Source: Gammaproteobacteria bacterium
Lineage (GTDB): Bacteria; Pseudomonadota; Gammaproteobacteria; Pseudomonadales; Pseudohongiellaceae
Length of the DNA stretch: 64,000 nt
Reading direction: 5' to 3'
Assembly: GCA_030831165.1 (NCBI GenBank)
Contig: JAURLP010000033.1
Coordinates: 94,016-158,015 of the forward strand
How positions within the stretch are numbered: position 1 is the first letter of the stretch; every line of letters begins with the position of its first letter. Of the stretch, positions 57,019 to 64,000 are shown piece by piece. A model generated the notes under the pieces. It searched no databases. It saw only the letters and a program-made list of their open reading frames with translations, and had not been told where the DNA came from. Both the position numbers and the translations under genes were made by a program.

Positions 57019-57612
57019 CTACGGTTGAGACAATAAGCCATCAAGCAGGCTGCGGGCCTCAGCTTGATCAGGTGATAAATTAATTGCCTGTCGGTAATTT
57101 CTTTCAGCCAGGTTGTTATTACCCATACGCTCGTAGGATTTACCTAAATTCAGATAAACATCAGCAAAGTCGGAATAACCTAATTCTATTGACCGGTTAT
57201 AATCCTCTATTGCCATTTGGTAATTTCCACTATGGTAGAAAGCATTACCACGATTGACCAGAATTTGTGCCGCTCCAGGTAACAGAGTCATACCAATATT
57301 AAAATCGGAAAATGCACCGTCATAATTCTCCAGGGCAATGCGTATTACCCCCCGGTTGGTATGGGTGGCGGCAAGATCCTCCTTATCCATATCCACAAAT
57401 TTTATTGCAAAATCGCAGGGTTCCAACATGCTGTAATTAGCATCGTCTGGATTTTGAGATACAATTTGGGAGTTAAGGTAACAATCATAGGCATATTCTC
57501 CACCACCTATTAGTGTTGCGCTAGATGATGGGTCGCATTCCAGACCACATTGCGCATAAGATACAAGCGGTAAAGCGCCAAATAAATAAGCAAGTTTTGC
57601 TATTTTTTTCAT
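57019..57612 (-). CDS. secreted TPR protein, copy 2
   Basis: A 197-residue secreted protein with signal peptide (LAYLFGALPLVSYAQ) and Cys-rich mature N-terminus (CGLECDPSS, DCYLNSQ, CDFAIKF), followed by four TPR units (THTNRGVIRIALENYDGAFSDFN, QILVNRGNAFYHSGNYQMAIEDYN, DVYLNLGKSYERMGNNNLAERNYR). It resembles the secreted TPR gene at 46868-47482 in layout and in the NRG-starting repeats. GGAGG lies eight bases before ATG 57612; an ATG two codons earlier (57618) is only two bases from it, so the inner start is preferred. Function unknown. Confidence 0.82.
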   Translation of the reverse strand: MKKIAKLAYLFGALPLVSYAQCGLECDPSSSATLIGGGEYAYDCYLNSQIVSQNPDDANYSMLEPCDFAIKFVDMDKEDLAATHTNRGVIRIALENYDGAFSDFNIGMTLLPGAAQILVNRGNAFYHSGNYQMAIEDYNRSIELGYSDFADVYLNLGKSYERMGNNNLAERNYRQAINLSPDQAEARSLLDGLLSQP

Positions 57613-57958
57613 TTGCATAACCTCCTTGAGGTTTAAATTTCCACTTTTGAGTTCGCATTAATCAAGGGGTAATTACAAGTTGCCCAGGAATTTTGGTGTA
57701 GCTAATCATCTATCTATATCCTGCAATTCAATCCTACATCTCAATTCAATCGCAGTTAGCTAAAATTAAACTAAAATTACGAGTTTGTGCTAAATCAATG
57801 CCCTTAATCATGCTCTGTAAAACTTAATCAAGACAAAAGTAATATAACAGCTAAAATCTGGGGTATACAACTATTTGCTTTGCTCGTTGCACGCAATTAT
57901 AAGCGAAACAGATTTACCTGGATGCAAAGAAAATACATTACTCGTGAAAGGAAATAGC
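57613..57958. other. gene-free stretch between TPR copy 2 and ilvC
   Basis: About 340 AT-rich bases containing repeated AATTCAATC-type words at 57725-57755 and no clear hairpin terminator for ilvC. No gene is visible. It should hold the promoter of the TPR gene, but no box of good quality was found. Confidence 0.45.
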
Positions 57959-59431
57959 TTAAACAACTTTTTTCATTGCGGTCATATAAGAGCGTAATCG
58001 AGCACCTACTTTTTCTATAGGGTGATTGCGAATAACGTTGTTTATCGCTATTAATTCATGATCGTCAACACCATTGTCATTTGCATCTGTGGCTTTACCA
58101 ATAACGTCCGTGCCAACTTTCGCCATGAAGTCTGCCAGAAGTGGAACAGCGGCATGGGAGAACAAATAGCAGCCATATTCAGCAGTATCAGAAATAACTT
58201 TATTCATTTCGTAGAGTTTTTTGCGGCCGATCAAGTTTGCAATCAGTGGGGTTTCATGCAGAGATTCATAATAAGCAGACTCAGCTATGACGCCAGCTGA
58301 GGTTAGTGTTTCAAAGCACAATTCAACACCCGCTTTAATCATTGCAACCATAAGAATACAGTTATCGTAATATTCCTGCTCTGAAATTTCCGGAGCACCT
58401 TCAGTGCTGGAGTTTTCAAACGCGCTAAGGCCGGTTTCTTCACGCCATTTTAAAAGATTAATATCATCATTAGCCCAATCTTGCATCATCGTGCTCGAAA
58501 AAGTGCCGTCCATGATGTCATCCATGTGCTTTTGAAATAGGGGAGCCATGATAGTTTTAAGTTCTTCGCTTAGATGGAAGGCCTTAATTTTGGCGGGATT
58601 AGACAGCCGGTCCATCATGTTGGTGATGCCGCCTTGTTTGAGGCCTTCAGAAACGGTTTCCCAGCCATATTGAACCAGTTTTGAAGCATAGGCAGGTTCT
58701 ATTCCCTGTTCGATCATGCGGTCATAACAAAGGATAGATCCTGTCTGCAGCATGCCGCAAAGTATGGTTTGTTCACCCATCAGGTCAGATTTAACTTCCG
58801 CTATAAATGAAGAGTCCAACACGCCTGCCCGATCTCCACCCGTTGCGGCGGCATAGGCTTTGGCAATTTCGTGTCCGTCACCATTTGGGTCGTTTTCAGT
58901 GTGAACAGCGATCAATGTTGGTACACCAAAGCCACGTTTGTATTCTTCCCTGACTTCTGTTCCTGGACATTTTGGTGCTACCATAATAACTGTCAGGTCA
59001 TCGCGAATCTGCATGCCTTCTTCGACAATATTGAAGCCATGAGAATAGGCCAGACAAGCTCCTTTTTTCATTAATGGCATAACAGCATTAACGACTGGAG
59101 TATGCTGCTTATCGGGCGTCAGGTTGAGCACTAAATCAGCAGTTGGTATTAATTCTTCAAAGGTACCTACATTAAATGCATTTTCAGTGGCATTAATCCA
59201 GGACTGACGCTTCTCTTTGAGAGCTACAGCTCTAAGGGCATAAGAGATATCCAGCCCGCTGTCGCGCATATTTAGACCTTGGTTTAATCCCTGAGCGCCA
59301 CAGCCAAGAATAACTATTTTCTTGCCTTTTAATTTTTCGACACCGTCACTGAACTCAGATTTGTCCATAAAACGGCATTTTCCTAACTGTTCAAGCTGAA
59401 GACGTAAAGGCAAGGTGTTGAAGTAATTCAT
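57959..59431 (-). CDS. ilvC: ketol-acid reductoisomerase, class II
   Basis: NADPH-dependent second enzyme of valine/isoleucine synthesis. The 490-residue length marks the class II (E. coli type, duplicated helical domain) form rather than the 330-residue class I form. Nucleotide-binding motif [28 protein letters not shown]; magnesium residues and helices in [33 protein letters not shown] and [21 protein letters not shown]. Compared with the ilvI-ilvH-ilvC-pssA order known from Pseudomonas, this gene is on the opposite strand, i.e. locally inverted. It diverges from pssA. Confidence 0.97.
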   Translation of the reverse strand: MNYFNTLPLRLQLEQLGKCRFMDKSEFSDGVEKLKGKKIVILGCGAQGLNQGLNMRDSGLDISYALRAVALKEKRQSWINATENAFNVGTFEELIPTADLVLNLTPDKQHTPVVNAVMPLMKKGACLAYSHGFNIVEEGMQIRDDLTVIMVAPKCPGTEVREEYKRGFGVPTLIAVHTENDPNGDGHEIAKAYAAATGGDRAGVLDSSFIAEVKSDLMGEQTILCGMLQTGSILCYDRMIEQGIEPAYASKLVQYGWETVSEGLKQGGITNMMDRLSNPAKIKAFHLSEELKTIMAPLFQKHMDDIMDGTFSSTMMQDWANDDINLLKWREETGLSAFENSSTEGAPEISEQEYYDNCILMVAMIKAGVELCFETLTSAGVIAESAYYESLHETPLIANLIGRKKLYEMNKVISDTAEYGCYLFSHAAVPLLADFMAKVGTDVIGKATDANDNGVDDHELIAINNVIRNHPIEKVGARLRSYMTAMKKVV

Positions 59432-59562
59432 TTAATAATTTCCAGTAGGTTTTAAGAGGCTATAAATTTCAGGGTGGCAATCATAAAGAAAAAAGTGTCG
59501 GGGGTAAAATGCTTATGCTTAAAAAAGCTGCTAAATATCTTACAGAAGCATAGAATAAGCAC

Positions 59563-60417
59563 ATGACTACTGAAAATGAACATAAAAATGCCGGCCTAGA
59601 AGACGGGCAAGAGTTTGAATCTCTTCTATTAATAGATGACCATGAGGAAGAGGTAAGTGAGGGTGGTCGAAAAGTTCGACGCAAAGGAATATTTCTTTTA
59701 CCCAACCTATTAACAACAGGAGCATTATTTGCCGGATTTTTTGCTGTAATCTCTGGCATGAATAATGAGTTTCATAATGCTTGTATGGCTATATTAGCTG
59801 CGATGTTGCTTGATGGCCTGGATGGACGTCTTGCCCGATTAACTAACACGCAAAGTGCATTTGGTGCTGAATACGACTCCTTATCCGATTTATTGGCCTT
59901 TGGCGTTGCTCCTGCGCTAATTTGTTTTAGCTGGGCCTTATCTGATCTTGGTACGCTTGGTTGGACTGCTGCTTTCTTTTATGTCGCATGCGCGGCATTA
60001 AGATTGGCCCGTTTTAATGTGCAGCTAGGTACCGTTAATAAACGATTTTTTGTTGGCCTGGCCAGTCCTGCAGCAGCAGGTTTGGTTGTGTTTATGGTAT
60101 GGGTTTGTGATGAATATGCTGTTGAAGTGACTTTTCCAATCTCGGTGCTAGCCGCTATTATTACCATGATAGCGGGTTTGTTAATGGTACTAAATGTTCA
60201 TTATTTCAGTTTTAAAGATATTGATTTCAGGAATCGGGTGCCCTTTTTCGTCATCTTGATGGTAATTCTATCATTTGTAATCGTCTCCTGGGATCCACCT
60301 GTCGTGCTGTTTGTTATTGCGATTCTTTACGCGCTGTCTGGGCCAGCTTTAACCGTTTACCAATATCGAAAGAAATTGACGAAAAAGGTAGATGCTATAG
60401 ATGAAACAGTAGCCTAG
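59563..60417 (+). CDS. pssA: CDP-diacylglycerol--serine O-phosphatidyltransferase
   Basis: Makes phosphatidylserine, the precursor of phosphatidylethanolamine, in the inner membrane. The CDP-alcohol phosphotransferase motif is complete: DGLDGRLARLTN...GAEYDSLSDLLAFG (D-G-x2-A-R-x8-G-x3-D-x3-D). Six to eight hydrophobic segments follow. The N-terminal 40 residues are charged and cytoplasmic. The 284-residue length is close to the Pseudomonas/Gram-positive-type PssA, different from the peripheral E. coli enzyme. Sits between ilvC (divergent) and msrP. Confidence 0.93.
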   Translation: MTTENEHKNAGLEDGQEFESLLLIDDHEEEVSEGGRKVRRKGIFLLPNLLTTGALFAGFFAVISGMNNEFHNACMAILAAMLLDGLDGRLARLTNTQSAFGAEYDSLSDLLAFGVAPALICFSWALSDLGTLGWTAAFFYVACAALRLARFNVQLGTVNKRFFVGLASPAAAGLVVFMVWVCDEYAVEVTFPISVLAAIITMIAGLLMVLNVHYFSFKDIDFRNRVPFFVILMVILSFVIVSWDPPVVLFVIAILYALSGPALTVYQYRKKLTKKVDAIDETVA

Positions 60418-60572
60418 GTAATAAGAAAAAACCTGCAGAATTTGTAATATTTATTTGCACAGGAGTCTATTAAGTTAAACTTTCCGTAACATTAATATCT
60501 AATTATTAGAAAGTTAATAAAATAGACTGATAGAAAACCAGAGAATAGACAACAAAATAAACGGTACCGAGA

Positions 60573-61610
60573 ATGATTATCAAAACAAAGAAAGATATTC
60601 CCTCTTCCGAAATAACATCTGAATCCAGTTATAAAAATCGTCGGCAATTCCTCAAACATGGAGCTAACGTTGCTATGGGTGTTGGCGCAGCTGCAAGTGG
60701 TTTGTTGTCACCAACCGCATCCGCTCAAAGTATGGCTCCGCGAAGCGCAGCACAATTGAATCTAGCGAGAAAACCAGAATGGCTGGCTCAAAAAATGGCA
60801 AATACAAGGCCAGTGCCAGATACAGGGCCATATACTACCAGTGAAATGTTAACGCCTTATCAGGATGTCACCAGCTATAATAATTTTTATGAATATGGCA
60901 CAGGCAAACAAGACCCATCTACCTATGCCAGAAACTTTCAAGTTGAACCATGGACAGTAGAAATAACTGGAGAAGTTAATAAACCGGGAGTTTATACGCT
61001 TGAAGATATTCTTCGCCCGCATACCTTTGAAGAGCGGATATACAGGCATCGCTGTGTTGAGGCCTGGTCAATGGTTATTCCGTGGATAGGGTTTCCACTT
61101 GGGGACCTGATCAGCCGTTTTGAGCCTACAAGTAATGCCCGCTTTGTTGAATTTCAAACCCTTGTCGATAGTGATCGTTTTCCTGAACAAAACTCACGAT
61201 TTTCTACCATCGACTGGCCTTATCAAGAAGGCTTGCGTATGGATGAAGCGATGCATCCGCTGACATTAATAGGCGTGGGAGTTTATAACGACTTGCTGCC
61301 AGCACAAAACGGAGCGCCACTTCGATTAATCGTGCCCTGGAAATATGGTATTAAAGGTATCAAGTCCATAGTGCGAATTAATTTTACCCGTGATATGCCA
61401 AATACCAGCTGGAATGATATTAATCCCAGAGAATATGGGTTTTATATCAATGTAAATCCTGAAGTGAGTCATCCTCGCTGGAGTCAGGCTACGGAAAGAA
61501 GATTGCCGTCGGGTTTGTTTGATCGCAGAATAGAAACTCAAATGTTTAATGGTTATGCTGAAGAAGTTGCACACTTATATGCGGGCATGGATTTAAGGGT
61601 TAACCATTAA
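60573..61610 (+). CDS. msrP: methionine sulfoxide reductase catalytic subunit MsrP, copy 1
   Basis: Tat-exported molybdopterin enzyme that reduces methionine sulfoxide in periplasmic proteins; 345 residues. Twin-arginine signal [15 protein letters not shown]; Mo-ligating Cys in [14 protein letters not shown]; substrate/cofactor loops [13 protein letters not shown] and [20 protein letters not shown]. The start is ATG 60573. Copy 2 follows within 40 bases and msrQ beyond it. E. coli has one copy (yedY). Confidence 0.95.
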   Translation: MIIKTKKDIPSSEITSESSYKNRRQFLKHGANVAMGVGAAASGLLSPTASAQSMAPRSAAQLNLARKPEWLAQKMANTRPVPDTGPYTTSEMLTPYQDVTSYNNFYEYGTGKQDPSTYARNFQVEPWTVEITGEVNKPGVYTLEDILRPHTFEERIYRHRCVEAWSMVIPWIGFPLGDLISRFEPTSNARFVEFQTLVDSDRFPEQNSRFSTIDWPYQEGLRMDEAMHPLTLIGVGVYNDLLPAQNGAPLRLIVPWKYGIKGIKSIVRINFTRDMPNTSWNDINPREYGFYINVNPEVSHPRWSQATERRLPSGLFDRRIETQMFNGYAEEVAHLYAGMDLRVNH

Positions 61611-61646
61611 GGTCTATTTGTTTAACTGTCATTGGGGGATATTCAA

Positions 61647-62690
61647 TTGCTTATAAAAACCAAAAAAGAAATTCCTTCCTCTGAAATAACCCCGGCCAAT
61701 GTTTATAAGAATCGCCGCCAATTTCTGAAGGGGTCTGTAAATATTGCTTTTGGCGCAGGAGCATTAGGCGCCGGATTAATTTCGCCAAGCGCTCTTGCTC
61801 AAACAGCTGGCTTACGCGGCAGGGCGCCAACAGAAATTAATCTGGCTGCAAAACCTGATTGGTTGGTAGCTAAAGTTGGAAATAGAAATGCCCCCCCGGC
61901 AAGTGGTCCATACAATACTGATGAAGCTCTAACGCCTTTTCAGGATGCAACAAATTACAATAATTTTTTTGAATTTGGCAATGGTAAGGGTGATCCTGCC
62001 AGCAAGGCTCGCGATTTCAAGATCGATCCCTGGTCAGTCGAGATTGCCGGCGAAGTTAACAAGCCCGGCAATTATACCCTGGAAGATATTTTACAGCCTC
62101 ATACTCTGGAAGAGAGGGTGTATCGCATACGTTGTGTTGAAGCTTTCTCAATGGTAATTCCCTGGATAGGATTTCCTTTAGCTGATCTCATTAGTCGGTT
62201 TGAGCCCAATAGCAACGCCCGATTTATAGAGTTTGAAACACTTTATGATCCTGAGCAGATGCCGGGCCAGGCCGCTCGAACCTCTTCCTTAGGCTGGCCT
62301 TATAAAGAGGGCTTGCGTATGGATGAAGCAATGCATCCCTTGACCATATTGGCAGTTGGTATGTATGACGACATATTGCCGGCCCAGAATGGCGCACCAT
62401 TAAGGTTAGTTGTGCCCTGGAAATATGGGTTCAAAAGTATCAAGTCAATTGTAAGAATTAATTTCAGGCGGGATATGCCCAATACCGCCTGGAATGATTA
62501 TGCTGCCAATGAGTACGGGTTTTACGCCAATGTGAATCCCCAAGTGAGCCACCCTCGCTGGAGTCAGTCTCAGGAAAGGCGCCTGCCTTCCGGTCTTTTT
62601 GACCGCAGAATACCGACTCAGTTGTTTAATGGTTATGCTGAAGAGGTCGCTCATTTATATCAAGGTATGGATCTTAGGACCTATTTCTAG
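61647..62690 (+). CDS. msrP: methionine sulfoxide reductase catalytic subunit MsrP, copy 2
   Basis: Second MsrP, about 347 residues, strongly similar to copy 1 throughout. It keeps the twin-arginine signal (NRRQFLKGSVNIAFG), the Mo-ligating Cys (RIRCVEAFSMVIPW) and the WKYGFKSIKSI loop. The start is inferred as TTG at 61647, which gives the same N-terminus (LIKTKKEIPSSEIT) as copy 1 and has GGGGGA seven bases upstream; a TTG at 61632 opens the frame five codons earlier. Tandem duplication inside the operon; the msrQ partner follows after 88 bases. Confidence 0.94.
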   Translation: MLIKTKKEIPSSEITPANVYKNRRQFLKGSVNIAFGAGALGAGLISPSALAQTAGLRGRAPTEINLAAKPDWLVAKVGNRNAPPASGPYNTDEALTPFQDATNYNNFFEFGNGKGDPASKARDFKIDPWSVEIAGEVNKPGNYTLEDILQPHTLEERVYRIRCVEAFSMVIPWIGFPLADLISRFEPNSNARFIEFETLYDPEQMPGQAARTSSLGWPYKEGLRMDEAMHPLTILAVGMYDDILPAQNGAPLRLVVPWKYGFKSIKSIVRINFRRDMPNTAWNDYAANEYGFYANVNPQVSHPRWSQSQERRLPSGLFDRRIPTQLFNGYAEEVAHLYQGMDLRTYF

Positions 62691-62778
62691 GCTGGCTTGA
62701 GAGTTTCTTCCCTAATATGTTGAATATCTGGCTAGAAGTAGCGTTGGCTGTTGGGTTGACCGCTAAGGTTTTCTATTC

Positions 62779-63402
62779 ATGAGAACTGGGATTCTAATAA
62801 AGCCTATTGTCTTTATATTGCTTTTGCTGCCTGCACTCTACTATTCCTATGCGGTTTATCTGGCTTTGACCGGTGGAGAGAATCTTCTGGGCCCAGACCC
62901 TGCCCAAGCCTTGGCCCTGGTAACCGGAGAATGGTCTATTCGTATTTTGGTTGCAGCTCTGGCAATAACACCTCTACGATATTTATTGAATATGCCGAAA
63001 CTTTGGAACTACCGGCGTATGGTGGGTTTGTTTGCATTGTTTTATGTTAGTTTGCATCTTTTAGTATTTTTGATGTTTTTACTGCAATGGCAATGGCTTG
63101 ATATAGGTCGTGAGATTGTTGAGCGTCCATATATTACGGTAGGCTTCACGGCTTTTATATTGTTAGTGCCTCTGGGCTTGACTTCCTTTCAACTAGCACA
63201 GCGTAAAATGGGCCGCAACTGGAAAAAGCTTCACAGCTTGGTCTACGGGATTAATATATTGGCCGTTTTGCACATACTTTGGGTGGTACGCTCAAGTTAT
63301 TTCGATGCAGTGCTTTATGGCTCTTTGGTCTTAATTTGCCTGGGGTATAGAATAATGCGTAAATATAGTCCGAGTGTGAGAAAATTCGCCGTACTGAAAT
63401 AG
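62779..63402 (+). CDS. msrQ: haem-b membrane subunit MsrQ
   Basis: Inner-membrane haem b protein (YedZ) that passes electrons from the quinone pool to MsrP; 207 residues, six predicted helices. Conserved His residues lie in YVSLHLLVFLMF (helix 3), KLHSLVYGINILAVLHILW (helices 5-6), and the WSIRILVAALAITPLRYLL segment marks the ferric-reductase-like fold. It is in the same operon as the two msrP copies. A ribosomal RNA operon follows, the order known from Pseudomonas. Confidence 0.95.
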   Translation: MRTGILIKPIVFILLLLPALYYSYAVYLALTGGENLLGPDPAQALALVTGEWSIRILVAALAITPLRYLLNMPKLWNYRRMVGLFALFYVSLHLLVFLMFLLQWQWLDIGREIVERPYITVGFTAFILLVPLGLTSFQLAQRKMGRNWKKLHSLVYGINILAVLHILWVVRSSYFDAVLYGSLVLICLGYRIMRKYSPSVRKFAVLK

Positions 63403-63496
63403 TCAGTTATCAACCGGCAATATAGCCTCAAAATAAGGCCCAAATTGGTGCCAAGAATTGCCCCCCAAAACAGCTAAAAAAAATCAGCTGAAACCC

Positions 63497-63524
63497 TTGC
63501 TAGTTCTATCTGTATCTGTATAAT
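63497..63524 (+). promoter_or_regulatory. rRNA operon promoter
   Basis: TTGCTA (63497-63502), 16-base spacer, TATAAT (63519-63524), followed directly by GCGCGC, the GC-rich discriminator expected of stringently controlled rRNA promoters. Confidence 0.88.
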
Positions 63525-63546
63525 GCGCGCTTCCTCAATTGGGGAA

Positions 63547-63558
63547 GCTCTTTAACAA
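63547..63558 (+). promoter_or_regulatory. boxA antitermination site
   Basis: GCTCTTTAACAA, a match to the rrn boxA core (TGCTCTTTAACA), bound by NusB-S10 to protect rRNA transcription from Rho. Confidence 0.88.
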
Positions 63559-63790
63559 GTCGATCAAGTAATAGATGTGGGTGTTTGCCTGACGTGTTTG
63601 CGTAAAAAAACGTAGACCAATAGGTAAACAACTGCGTTGATTCATGAAGTTCTATTTTAATTAATAGACTTCACAACAGTAGTTTTATTTATTGAGTCAG
63701 ATCCTCCTTTTTGTCGGTTTTACTGATGAAAAGAGGACAAAAGAATAGCCATCATTAATGTCTTGTATTCTTTAATGGTGCAAAAACTTT

Positions 63791-64000
63791 TAACTGAAGA
63801 GTTTGATCATGGCTCAGATTGAACGCTGGCGGCAAGCCTAACACATGCAAGTCGAGCGGTAACAGATCGCTGTGATCCCTTCGGGGTGAACTTGATGCTG
63901 ACGAGCGGCGGACGGGTGAGTAACGCGTAGGAATCTACCCAGTAGCGGGGGATAGCTTGGGGAAACTCAAATTAATACCGCATACGCCCTAAGGGGGAAA
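63791..64000 (+). rRNA. rrs: 16S ribosomal RNA, 5' part
   Basis: Begins with AACTGAAGAGTTTGATCATGG (conserved 5' end) and continues through AACGCTGGCGGCAAGCCTAA, ACATGCAAGTCGAGCGG and GACGAGCGGCGGACGGGTGA. Only the first ~210 bases are inside the window. Confidence 0.98.

Larger units (their letters stand above)
63403..63790 (+). other. rRNA operon leader region
   Basis: About 390 bases between msrQ and 16S rRNA containing a promoter (63497-63524), a GCTTCC / GGAAGC hairpin right after it, boxA (63547-63558) and a stem GAAGTTCTATT...AATAGACTTC at about 63646-63672 that may help processing. No protein gene seen. Confidence 0.8.

Noticed and set aside
63797..64000. Complete 16S rRNA gene
   Set aside because: The window ends about 210 bases into the gene; only the 5' part is claimed.
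1..64000. Mobile elements, prophage or CRISPR array
   Set aside because: No transposase, integrase, phage structural gene, long terminal inverted repeats or repeat-spacer arrays found on reading.

Overview
This window looks like chromosomal DNA from an AT-rich, probably marine or aquatic gammaproteobacterium. The gene order bamD / rluD-pgeF-clpB and the block ilvI-ilvH, ilvC, pssA, msrP, msrQ followed by a ribosomal RNA operon are gammaproteobacterial arrangements; from memory the second closely resembles the Pseudomonas order. A class II IlvC, an AroG-like DAHP synthase and a sigma-32 promoter in front of clpB agree with this. Planctomycete-style DUF1592/DUF1552 proteins, an eukaryotic-like (type 2) isoleucyl-tRNA synthetase and many secreted proteins of unknown function suggest a lineage near the oligotrophic marine gammaproteobacteria, but the species cannot be named from sequence reading alone. 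I see no transposase, integrase, phage gene, CRISPR array or tRNA gene.

Layout. 1-4.7 kb: methionine synthesis (metF, metH). 4.7-15.1 kb: a mixed set with a TraB/GumN protein, a GNAT-C39 peptidase fusion, a conserved unknown, a sterol-desaturase-like hydroxylase, a gamma-glutamyltransferase relative, a PQQ-type sugar dehydrogenase, a short Hsp70 (YegD-like), a secreted redoxin and an HSL-type esterase. 15.1-19.4 kb: aroG-like DAHP synthase and a type 2 ileS, both on the minus strand. 19.7-22.1 kb: small secreted proteins of unknown role. 22.3-38.2 kb: the most unusual region. It carries all parts of the predicted Anbu peptide-modification system (Anbu proteasome-like peptidase, transglutaminase/DUF2126, circularly permuted ATP-grasp, alpha-E protein), but split into two halves and with a second Anbu gene at the far end. 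Between the halves lie a secreted DUF1592-DUF1552-ankyrin module and a complete two-gene AmmeMemoRadiSam system (radical SAM AmrS diverging from a MEMO-AMMECR1 fusion). 38.4-43.5 kb: a phosphoribosyltransferase, an AGCS symporter with a long insertion, bamD, rluD and pgeF. 43.5-54.3 kb: heat-shock clpB, a Nudix hydrolase, a TPR protein, alkaline phosphatase, ppx, DUF4159, an M19 dipeptidase fused to an extra C-terminal domain, and an MBL-fold hydrolase. 54.4-60.4 kb: branched-chain amino acid synthesis (ilvI, ilvH, ilvC inverted) behind a highly structured leader RNA, another TPR protein, and pssA. 60.5-64 kb: two tandem msrP copies with msrQ, then the promoter, boxA and first ~210 bases of a 16S rRNA gene.

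How the genes connect. MetF supplies 5-methyl-THF to MetH; IlvI/IlvH/IlvC carry out the first two shared steps to valine and isoleucine; MsrP/MsrQ repair oxidised periplasmic methionines; ClpB is heat-shock controlled. The Anbu components are predicted in the literature to make, attach or turn over a peptide-like product; having two Anbu paralogues and an AmmeMemoRadiSam system inside the same 16 kb is the strongest lead in this window. Two FNR/Anr-type boxes (20346-20359 and 29129-29142) hint that the secreted modules respond to oxygen.
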